Origin: Amoebophrya sp. AT5.2 | Lineage: Eukaryota > Sar > Dinophyceae > Syndiniales > Amoebophryaceae | Direction: 5' to 3' | Length of the DNA stretch: 14,909 bases | NCBI GenBank assembly: GCA_005223375.1 | Contig: RXOD01005290.1 | Span: forward strand, 1 to 14,909 | Part shown: positions 1 to 7,196 of the stretch, piece after piece | Position numbering within the stretch: position 1 is the first letter of the stretch | Layout of the letters: each line of letters opens with the position of its first letter | Position numbers and translations under genes: made by a program | The notes under the pieces: generated by a model | Database searches by the model: none | Told to the model about the DNA's origin: nothing | What the model saw: only the letters and a program-made list of their open reading frames with translations

Positions 1-75
1 AAGTTCCAAGAAAAACAGCGGCACGAAAACGGGAAGCGAAAGAAGGCGAGCAGGAGCGTCATAGTTCGAACATAG
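1..75 (+). CDS. Possible C-terminal tail of an upstream gene (partial)
   Basis: Frame 1 is open from the first base to a TAG at 73-75. It gives 24 residues rich in Lys and Arg (a KRKK cluster in the middle), with codons such as GAA, AAG, CGG and GGG. This could be the end of a gene that begins before the window, and the basic cluster would suit a nuclear or RNA-binding tail. A stop-free run of 24 codons is also expected by chance, so the call rests only on composition and position. No function can be assigned. Confidence 0.18.
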   Translation, partial: KFQEKQRHENGKRKKASRSVIVRT

Positions 76-509
76 AGGCCAATGCCGATCGAATCGCTGC
101 ACTTCGTAGGTATGTTATGATGCGACATCTATCGCTCTACGTGTCAGCGATTTTCTTCTAACTATTTTTTTTATTTCGTGGTCTCTCTGGTACCGGGTCG
201 CTATAGCTTTGGAAAAAAAATTTCGCATGCTGAAACCGAAGAACCGCAGCGAATCAATTACCTATACAGAAACGCAAACTTCTTCAGGTGCCGTGATCGA
301 CTAACGCCGGGGACACGGAGGAGCGGCGCGGTTACAGGGCGGCGCGGTTGTCTGACTTTGACCATTACGAAGCTCCTCACCACCTAGTATCTTCATCGAG
401 GTATTCACATTTCCATTTCTTGCACATGCGCAACGAGCTGAGTTATAGATATTGCCGTCCACTTGCAGTTTAATTCATTGAAGTATCTGTCTGCTTTCTT
501 TGATTACAG
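76..509. other. Intergenic stretch, no gene seen
   Basis: AT-richer sequence with many stops in all frames. The longest plus-strand open stretch (178-387) begins at GTG rather than ATG and its translation looks random. No tRNA cloverleaf, snRNA or rRNA signature was recognised by eye. Confidence 0.5.
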
Positions 510-1330
510 TCAGGTCGCGTAATCCGCTTGGCGGAGTAGGGACGCTTTCTTCTTTATCACTTGATACAGAAGTAGTTCCCGCTCACTTTGCTCTGCGTGG
601 TGTATTATCAGCGAGGGCGTTGACCCTTGCGGGTATTTATGCTTCAAGGCTATGCGCGCCAGAATTGCACCAAAAATCGACTTGAACTGCACCAATCGAC
701 TTGAGTATACTAAATACATTGATTGCATTATAAGGTAGTGCGCAGCTGTGTACTAGAATAAGGCTTACTGTTAACGTTTGCGCTATCTAAGAAGTATATC
801 CATGACCATGATGATACGCCGTCCAGAATTGATTCGAATAGGATTTTTGAACTTGAACGAATTTGATGTGATGCACCAATCGGCGCCGCGCCCCCAACGA
901 AAGTGATAGAGCGAAAGTCTACACCTACCTCTAGCAATGGCGGAATGTGTCAATGACTACACGACCTACAGTTTGCACTATAGAAAATACTTATTTAAGT
1001 ATTCTATTGCACTTGCACACTCGTTATTGCTTCTCATCTCCTTATTGATGTTTGATCTTGATGTTGTGCGTCCTCGTGCATCTCTCTACAACTGAGCACC
1101 AAATTTAACCTTGTTCTCAAATTCAAATTTAACCGCGATCGAGGGAAGACATAAGAGGAAAAGCTGGAAAGTGGTGCAGCTCCATGCGCCGGTAGGAATG
1201 CGCGCGCGGCAGAGAATTGCATGGATGGTTTTGCTTCCGCGCTGTCGAGCTCGATGCTGGGAGAAACAGAGTAGTGTCCTGGAAGTGGATCAGCGTCGTC
1301 GTTTGTGATCTGGTAGTAGTGCTGGCTCAT
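510..1330 (-). CDS. Possible minus-strand multi-exon gene, unrecognised
   Basis: Three minus-strand open segments have coding-like composition. The first starts with ATG at 1330-1328 (MSQHYYQITNDDADPLPGHY...) and its early codons end strongly in C or G (AGC CAG CAC TAC TAC CAG ATC). It degrades after about 1130, where a GT (GTTAAATTTG on the minus strand) could be a donor. A second segment (about 937-728) reads VGVDFRSITFVGGAAPIG... A third (728-510) starts with a true ATG and ends in a TGA. A model with exon 1 at about 1330-1130 and later exons to the left is possible, but I cannot fix its splice sites and recognise no family. The alternative is chance open frames in spacer DNA. Confidence 0.22.
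666..704. repeat. Imperfect tandem duplication of TGCACCAA..TCGACTTGA
   Basis: Two adjacent copies: 666-685 (TGCACCAAAAATCGACTTGA) and 688-704 (the same without three As). A partial third copy, TGCACCAATCG, lies at 872-882. This looks like a local duplication; no function is evident. Confidence 0.7.
981..1006. repeat. AT-rich inverted repeat (hairpin)
   Basis: AATACTTA (986-993) pairs perfectly with TAAGTATT (996-1003) across a TT loop. Alternatively TAGAA-(AA)-TACTTA pairs with TAAGTA-TTCTA over 981-1006 with a two-base bulge. It lies between the first two segments of the doubtful minus-strand gene. It could be a small structural or regulatory palindrome or simply a chance AT-rich one. Confidence 0.6.
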
Positions 1331-2179
1331 GTGAGAGTGAGGCGCGAGTAGCTTATCGTTTAAGTTGATCCGTGGCGAGTCTAGGAGGAAGATCGGCGCA
1401 TCAGTCTCAAAAACACGATAAACGGCACGATGTTGGTTGATCTGTTTTTCTAGTGCCTCGCTGATCTGTCTCTGTGCTCAACCTCATGGGCGTTCAGAAG
1501 GCTGTGCAAAAGCCTCCGGCGTTAAGAAGTTTCCGTGCGTGCATCCTGCCCGTTCTTTGATGTTTCCGTGACCCATATGACGCTTTCTGCTGCGTTCGGC
1601 TTCGTTGTGCGTCCCTTCTACTTCCGTCGATGCGAAAACAGAAAAGGTCGGGAATAATTCGCGACTCGTACTATGAATGTATGTCTGGTGCTCGACGTGT
1701 AAGCCGCTAAACGCTAAGAATATTCGGGATTCTCGTAACGTTGCCAGCCACGTCTACGCTTTTCTGTGTATGGCGGCGATGAAAATTGGTGGTCGTCGCT
1801 TTTCCAGGGCGGGGCTGCTCCGGCAGATGGCACTTCTATGGTTTTGCATGTATGATGGCGAAAATTCAATGGCGCTTACAGTGGGACAGTGGAGTCTTCG
1901 CTTACCTTGCTCGCATACCGGTGTTGTAGGAGTTTAATTATCCTATCTAACAAACTATGCTGGATCACGCCTACGTGAACGTGTAGCCACCTGCCACCAG
2001 CACTAGGTACTAGAAAATAATAGGGGGTGGGGACGGCGACGGTGGGTGTGCCTGTGCGCGTGGTGGGGCATCTAAATTCAACCGGTAAGAAGGAGTAGCC
2101 GCGCAAGTAGCCATGTTAGTATAGTACTTGCTCCAAAATTGAATGCTCCTGATCATCTGCGGCACCTAAAGCAGCGAAG
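1331..2179. other. Intergenic region upstream of the DHHC gene
   Basis: About 850 bases without a convincing gene. An ATG frame at 1677-1937 (86 codons, beginning MYVWCSTCK) has no coding-like codon pattern and no recognisable domain. The region should contain the promoter and 5' UTR of the acyltransferase gene, but I see no clear TATA box or other defined element. A G/T-rich run lies at about 2022-2070. Confidence 0.5.
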
Positions 2180-3922
2180 ATGTCCTCCGGACGGGTCCCC
2201 GACGTCGCAGTAGAAAATTCTGCTCGCAACGCAGGCGGCGAGTCGGGCAACAAGGCTGCTCCTGGATCCAGTGAAAACGAAAAGGAAAGCGTAGCGAAAA
2301 AGATGAAGATCACGACCTTCACCACTTGGTCGCGCGTGAAGAAATGCTTTTTGTACGTCCGTCCACGGAGCTTTTACGTCGCCGTGTCTTGGTGTATGAT
2401 TGTCTTTTTTTATTCGAGTTGGTTGCATCTCCACGTGCTGGACTTCGAGCATTTTTCGCAACGGCTGCAACAAGATGAGGTGGAACAAGAAGCAGCTCCC
2501 GCTGGGTGGCCGTTAACACTGCTCGTGTCGTGGCTGACCGCGCTGTTGGTATACCACTACTGTGTCACGGCATACACGCATCCGGGACGTACGCCGGACA
2601 ACGAGACCTGGCAAGAAGGGATGGTGGACACCCTCGAGTGCAAGGGCTCCACGGGAGAAATGCGCTTCTGCAACAGGTTCTGCCCGTACCAGTGCCACCT
2701 TGCTTGATGTTGCTTGATTTCAATTTTAGTGTTGAGACTTTTTTGTAATAGTTGTAAATAGAATTAGAAGTCAGACGAAATATTATCGAGAAGTCGTCGT
2801 CCTCGTCGTCGCGTATCACATTGTATAAATTAGAGGCAGCCGCAGCTGCATAAACTTAAACACGTACAGTCGAAGGATGTGACACGTCGACGCGACTAGC
2901 ATTTAAAATTACCAAGCACAAAGTAGCCCGGGTGCTCGAAGTCGAACGGTGGTCGGCGGGGACAAAACAGCAAGAACGAATGCACCTCCCCCTCCACCTC
3001 CTTCGTGAAAACTACATCAACGTACGAAAAACATAAATTGCATCGCAGGTGCGACTTGTTCAAGCCCGACCGCGCTCACCACTGTCGAATTTGCGGCAGT
3101 TGCGTACTCCGCATGGACCACCACTGTCCGTGGATTGGGAATTGCGTCGGCTACCGCAATCACGCCGCGTTCATTCGGTTGCTGCTGCTGATCAGTGGCA
3201 CCACGGGAGTGATGATGGTCACCACTGGTCGCCGCCTTTTCCTGCACGAGGCGGTTTTATTGGAGGAGGCGGTCCTCGACGCCCCCGACGACCACGACCC
3301 CTCGGGAACATCAACCCCCCCCAACATCTCGGTGGTTTCGGCGAGCAGCGGCTTCCGCTTGGGGCTGCTGGTGGTCGCTCTTGTTTTTCAGACCGGGTTC
3401 AGCCTGGTGTTCTTCGGCTTCTCCGCGTTCCAGCTGTGGCTCGCGAGCCGGGGACTGACCACGATCGAGTACTTCGACCTGGGGCGGAAGAACCCCGACC
3501 GCGTGCTGTACGACCGGGGGAGCCGCTGGGGCAACCTGCTTGCGGTGTTCGGCGGCGACCAGGCCAAGGGAGAGCCGAACTGGCAGACCGAACGCGGGAC
3601 GGTGTGGCCAGAAGGAAAACTGCAGTTTCCGGTCGCGACAGTGGGAGCCGTAGTGAAAATGGAGGAGCAGGAGGTACTAGGTACGGGGCCTGGTGCTACA
3701 CCTAGAAGTGCAGCTGCTGGGGCTGGCGGGAAGGAGGGGGCGGGGGATACCGTGGATGGGGATGATCAAGTCGTCCCGAGAAGTAGAAGCCGAGGAACGG
3801 CACTACCTGCTGCTGCACATTCGGAGTTGGAGTCATCAGCTGAGCCTGCAGAAAAAGAGTCTCAGGTAAACCAAAGAAGGCAAGCAGGGCAAGGGTTGCC
3901 TCTCGGCGGGGGCCCCGGGTGA
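2180..3922 (+). CDS. DHHC-type protein S-acyltransferase (palmitoyltransferase), two exons
   Basis: Integral membrane enzyme that transfers palmitate from acyl-CoA to cysteines of target proteins through an acyl-Cys intermediate. Exons 2180-2676 and 3049-3922 join to about 456 residues. The start is the first ATG after an in-frame TGA at 2150. Predicted membrane segments lie near residues 65-85, 111-132, 205-225 and 268-299. The zinc-finger domain fits the family pattern exactly once spliced: C164-x2-C167-x9-HC178-x2-C181-x2-C184-x4-DHHC (189-192)-x5-C198-x4-N203-x3-F207, with Cys192 catalytic. The post-TM4 TTxE motif is present (TTIE, 303-306), followed by a G..WGN....FG element like the PaCCT motif (321-334). 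The usual DPG after TM2 reads HPG here (134-136). The Gly/Ala/Ser/Glu-rich tail after about residue 370 is low complexity, and its end is uncertain: a shifted frame stays open to 3994. Family assignment is secure; substrate and membrane location cannot be read from sequence. Confidence 0.93.
2677..3048 (+). other. Spliceosomal GT-AG intron in the DHHC gene
   Basis: A 372-nt phase-2 intron, donor AACAG|GTTCTG and acceptor ATCGCAG|GTGCGA. Splicing gives TGC AAC AG|G TGC, supplying Cys164 from exon 1 and Cys167 from exon 2, which matches the DHHC family spacing. Without splicing, exon 1 runs into a stop at 2705-2707 and exon 2 lacks its first zinc Cys. Both ends carry the same five bases, CAGGT (2674-2678 and 3046-3050). 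Inside are a tandem TTGCTTGAT (2700-2708, 2710-2718) and a GTC/CTC-rich stretch near 2793-2812. Confidence 0.9.
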
Positions 3923-4882
3923 TCATGGAGGCTCTTCCGTCACTCCCGCAGATGTTGCACCAACAGACGACATCGACGTGCTACTGTCATTCATATCTAC
4001 CAAGGGAGAGTGAGGCTGGCTGTGGTTCTTTTTTTGATCAACTACTTACATGAACACAGATGCACACACATGCTTTAATAAATAAATAGAGTACCTATAC
4101 TAGCTCCTATACCCGCCGATCCGGACGAGACAGACACTGACACAGACATCGTTCTTCATATCAACACGATCATTCTATTATGGTTTCAGGTACAAGCGGT
4201 TGCATAGGCGGATACGACCCTACACGACTGCCACTTACACTTAGGTCTAGGTGGAGGTCGTAGAGCTAGTTGATCGTTCAGGAGGTACAGGCACAAGGAA
4301 GTACAACAAACATACTTTTGCGACAAAGAAAATATACTCGCTCCGTGCCCGGCGTCGACGGTGACCGAGAATCGCTATGACCGCCCCGTGCAGCTACGAA
4401 ATACGTACAGTCGTGTAGGAAGCCGCAACGATGGTCCAGCGGAGGAAACAGTCACTGTGTTCGAAGAAATACGAAAATAAATGACTCGCCGTCCTCGCGG
4501 GAACGATGAAGTGATCGAATCGCTTTGTTTCTGACATAAGTAACGTCGTGAAGCTGAAGATGAAGCGACGCTCGCTGTAGAAGAAGCACAAGATCCAGAT
4601 CTGAGCTCCTGCTTTCGCTCCTTTGTTCGAGCACCAGGTCCAGGCTCAGAAGTGTAGTCAGTAGCAAGACTAGACCACTCAAACTTGTCCGCACCACCCG
4701 CAGCGTTTTCATGAGTATGAATGATGCCCGCTACTTTCGGATCGTTCTTCTTCTGACGGAAAGATATGAGGCATTCCAATATCAAATCAATTTTTTTTTC
4801 GGCTCGACCACGCGACGTGTTGTAGCAATCTTCACCTCGTCCTCTGCGCAGTCGCAAAGTGGAATTCTATCCTCGAGCGACT
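3923..4882. other. Spacer between the DHHC and Tim14 genes
   Basis: The first 70 bases may still be coding: the frame shifted +1 from the DHHC frame is open from 3870 to a TGA at 3992-3994. The rest should hold the 3' UTR of the DHHC gene and the promoter/5' UTR of Tim14. A 160-codon minus-strand open stretch (4857-4375) has fairly protein-like composition but contains no ATG and lies antisense to the Tim14 leader, so it is not called as a gene. Confidence 0.5.
4077..4086 (+). promoter_or_regulatory. Candidate polyadenylation signal (two overlapping AATAAA)
   Basis: AATAAATAAA lies in an AT-rich patch 155 bases after the DHHC stop codon (83 bases after the alternative stop at 3994). It matches the canonical eukaryotic AAUAAA signal twice. 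Not all protist lineages use this signal, so the match is only suggestive. Confidence 0.3.
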
Positions 4883-5686
4883 ATGTCAAGTGCAGCAACT
4901 TCACTAGGCTCGTCCTTCAAAATGTCACCGGGGGCTGGCGGAGCGGGGGCACCAGGCGGTGCGGCTGCGGCGGGGGGACCTGGGTCCGAGATTGCCCGGG
5001 GGCTTCCGTCCGAGTATCTGTTCGGCGATGCCACTTCCTCGCCTTCCTCTTCAATGAGAGGCTCATCTTCAACTTCATCTTCTACAGCCACAGCAAGTCA
5101 GAGTAGACCATCCACCCGCGCCACCGCACCCGGTGGGTCGACAGCGGCGCAGACCGATTGGGCCGCAGTTGCGATGGTCGTCGGGCTCGGTGTGGGATTT
5201 GGCGCCTTTGGCCTGCGGTACGCCCTTGCTGCTGCGCAGCGCGCCGGGTTCAGCGCCCCCGGATCATCTACTTCTGCTGGTGCTGCCGGTGGCCTGTTCT
5301 CTCGGACCGCCAGACCGGGGGGAGCTGGCACAACTGGCGGGACTTCTAGCGCCACCAGCGGAACCGCTGGAGCCAGCGGAACCGGTGGAAAGGCCTCCTC
5401 GACGAGCAGTCCTACCGAGATCGATTTGGGGGAGCTGTTTACGAAGCTGCGGGCGTCGGTCTCCAATTCTTTCAACTGGAAAACGATGGACGGGTTCGAG
5501 CAGGAGATGAGTCGGCGCGAAGCACTTAAAATTTTGGATTTGAAAATCACCCAGATCGACAAGGAGACCGTGCGCAAGCGGCACCGCGAGCTGCTCCTGC
5601 GAAACCACCCGGATCGAGGCGGCAGCACCTTCGTGGCCAGCAAAATCAACGAGGCGAAAGAAAAACTTATCGGCAAAGGAAGGTGA
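4883..5686 (+). CDS. TIM14: Tim14/Pam18-type J-protein of the mitochondrial import motor
   Basis: Inner-membrane J-protein that stimulates the ATPase of matrix Hsp70 in the PAM motor pulling preproteins through TIM23. The 267-residue protein begins at ATG 4883; the frame is open for a few codons upstream (GTG at 4859) and is closed by TAG at 4823. There is one hydrophobic segment at about residues 93-117 ([20 protein letters not shown]...), then a J-domain occupying the C-terminus from about 207. The J-domain shows the family signature [10 protein letters not shown] (209-218), HPDRGGS with the catalytic HPD at 242-244, and [15 protein letters not shown] at the end. The order (N-terminal tail, one TM, C-terminal J-domain) is that of Tim14. 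It is longer than the usual 110-170 residues because of an unusual Gly/Ala/Ser/Thr-rich N-tail and a linker of about 60 residues between TM and J-domain. No intron is needed. The stop codon overlaps a donor-like AAGGTGAGAG, probably by chance, since the protein already ends where the family does. Confidence 0.93.
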   Translation: MSSAATSLGSSFKMSPGAGGAGAPGGAAAAGGPGSEIARGLPSEYLFGDATSSPSSSMRGSSSTSSSTATASQSRPSTRATAPGGSTAAQTDWAAVAMVVGLGVGFGAFGLRYALAAAQRAGFSAPGSSTSAGAAGGLFSRTARPGGAGTTGGTSSATSGTAGASGTGGKASSTSSPTEIDLGELFTKLRASVSNSFNWKTMDGFEQEMSRREALKILDLKITQIDKETVRKRHRELLLRNHPDRGGSTFVASKINEAKEKLIGKGR

Positions 5687-5697
5687 GAGACTCTGAC

Positions 5698-5715
5698 ATC
5701 AGCCAGGCCGCTGAT
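5698..5715 (+). repeat. Small 3' UTR hairpin after Tim14
   Basis: ATCAGC (5698-5703) and GCTGAT (5710-5715) pair perfectly around CAGGCC, 11 bases after the Tim14 stop. The stem is only 6 bp and could be a chance structure. Confidence 0.4.
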
Positions 5716-6733
5716 GAGCACAATGATGAACGCCGGAATGGGCGGATGAAACGGTATCGGCCGCAAGCTATGTTGCACGACACGTATTTCAGCGATCTAT
5801 CAGCGATAGACACAGAGTTTTCTTTCCTTGCAATTTGGGTGGGATAAACCTGAGGCAGAGGGCGGAGGGGGCCGTGGATACATAAGTTAGTACTTTTTAT
5901 ACGGAAGAGCTGTTCTTCGATTGATTCTGAACATTCGAGGAAGAGACGAAGAAGTCCGTGCTGCCGCGCGGCGCTGTCTCAAGCTCAACTTTACCACGCA
6001 ACAAAAACTAACAAGAACGAGCGCTAGAACGCAAGATGCTGGTGGCATCAAGATCTAATGACTGGGCCAGAAATTGAAAAGGTAAAAAGATACTTCTCTG
6101 ATCTGGTCAAGCCCGCCGTGGAATGTCCTTGACGGCCGCCGGCCCATGCGAATGCGTCTCGATTCGAAGGCGAAGTATTTCAGTTTGAGTGCGACATACG
6201 TCACATGACGTCGTGCGCCAACCGATGCAATCCTGATGCTGCGATAATCGGCACAGGAGCGGCCAGCAGGAAAGCGAGGCCAATGTTGCCAGAATTTTTG
6301 GATCGCTGCGATGTGCTGCGTTTCATCTTCTTTATTCAGCAGACGGATAGTTTGTCGGTCTGGCTTCGTTACTGAGACTCGGATCTTGTCGTTTGTGAAT
6401 TGGCTTTTCGGGCTTTTCGTGTGGTCATTGTCAATGCGTCGCTTCTTTCATCTCGGTTCGCTTTATTGCACAAGATAGAACAACGTGACGACGTCGTACT
6501 ATACAACTTTCATTCTTGTTTCTTTTGATGGCGCGTGGTGCTTTTTTCTTGTGTCTGTGTACTTAAACTTGCTGCTACTGTGCATTGCGTTGCGGACATC
6601 GTGTGACATGTCTTCTCGTCGTTGTACCCCTCGTGGTGCTCGTCGTGGTGGAACAAGGAAGCACTACCACTAGCTGTGTGCGAGTGGTTATCGTTATACT
6701 AGTAGCGAATTAATAATGTAAAAGTTGTGCCTT

Positions 6734-6755
6734 GGGCTAAGGCTTACCTTAGCCC
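6734..6755. repeat. Perfect 9-bp inverted repeat with 4-nt loop
   Basis: GGGCTAAGG (6734-6742), loop CTTA, CCTTAGCCC (6747-6755). This is a stable stem in the middle of the spacer, not followed by a T-run. It could belong to a UTR structure, a small RNA or a mobile-element end. No flanking gene supports any of these. Confidence 0.7.
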
Positions 6756-6863
6756 TGCACTTGCTTGTTCAACCTCATTGTCGTTGCTCGTTATTCCCCC
6801 GACCCAGGGACAGGACCAGGAGCAAGCTCGGAGTATCAACGCAGAAGTAGCATCAGCATGCAG

Positions 6864-6932
6864 CTATGTCTTTGAAGAACGGTAGTCGTGACGACGGCAG
6901 TCAAGTCTATGATTTACTATGTCTTTGAAGAA
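6864..6932. repeat. 16-bp direct repeat, 53-bp spacing
   Basis: CTATGTCTTTGAAGAA occurs at 6864-6879 and again at 6917-6932, about 150-210 bases upstream of the giant gene's ATG. The copies are identical, so the duplication is recent or maintained. It may be a promoter/leader element or a local duplication. Confidence 0.7.
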
Positions 6933-7070
6933 GACGAAACAAAAGTTGTAAAAGAAGAACTCCGGTAACGCTTGTCCCATGACACGACCGGCAGGACGAC
7001 ACGAAGCGGCCGCCGCCGCTCAACATCCCCGTGACTAGACGTCGGCTTTGCACCAGCATCTTCCTCTGGT

Positions 7071-7080
7071 GCCACCATGA
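7071..7080 (+). promoter_or_regulatory. Favourable start context for the giant gene
   Basis: GCCACCATGA surrounds the ATG at 7077. The six bases before the ATG equal the eukaryotic Kozak consensus GCCACC, although +4 is A. The frame is closed upstream by TGA at 7032-7034 with no other in-frame ATG between, so this ATG decides the start. Confidence 0.5.
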
Positions 7081-7196
7081 TTACCATTACTTTCGCCGTG
7101 CGCGTCGTGGCGTCCGTCTGGTCCGTCGCTCATCTACTTGCTCCGGAACGATTACTACCACTTCTGGGTTTAACTTTAAAAGTCGCTGCGGCCGCA
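7077..7196 (+). other. Hydrophobic N-terminus of the giant protein (signal peptide or anchor candidate)
   Basis: The first 40 residues (MITITFAVRVVASVWSVAHL...) are mostly hydrophobic with only a few charges and end in an Ala-rich VAAAA before the first acidic residues. That resembles a secretory signal or signal anchor, possibly with an AAA cleavage site. The n-region lacks the usual early Lys/Arg, so a buried hydrophobic helix is also possible. Confidence 0.4.

Larger units (their letters stand above)
5687..7076. other. 1.4-kb intergenic region
   Basis: No convincing open frame: the 62-codon stretch at 6485-6673 starts at GTG and looks random. It should include the Tim14 3' UTR and the promoter/leader of the giant gene. 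It contains a small hairpin after the Tim14 stop, a perfect 9-bp hairpin at 6734-6755 and a 16-bp direct repeat at 6864/6917, listed separately. No tRNA or snRNA was recognised. Confidence 0.5.

Noticed and set aside
3049..3705. 218-codon plus-strand open frame overlapping the DHHC exon
   Set aside because: Out-of-frame shadow with Arg/Pro-rich translation; the overlapping frame encodes an intact DHHC domain.
4375..4857. 160-codon minus-strand open stretch with protein-like composition
   Set aside because: It has no ATG (it opens at TTG) and its 5' side lies antisense to the Tim14 leader, leaving no room for a start exon.
5711..5735. CTGATGAG, the hammerhead ribozyme core, after the Tim14 stop
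   Set aside because: The required GAAA box and a closing stem III are missing; the following sequence reads ATGATGAACGCC.
5098..5778. 226-codon minus-strand open frame across Tim14
   Set aside because: Antisense shadow of the G/C-rich Tim14 coding sequence; the sense frame encodes a clear J-domain.
6832..6845. GTATCAACGCAGA, resembling part of a cDNA-synthesis adapter
   Set aside because: Only 13 bases match and the flanks differ from the adapter; a similar ATCAACGCAGA occurs by chance inside coding sequence near 10934.
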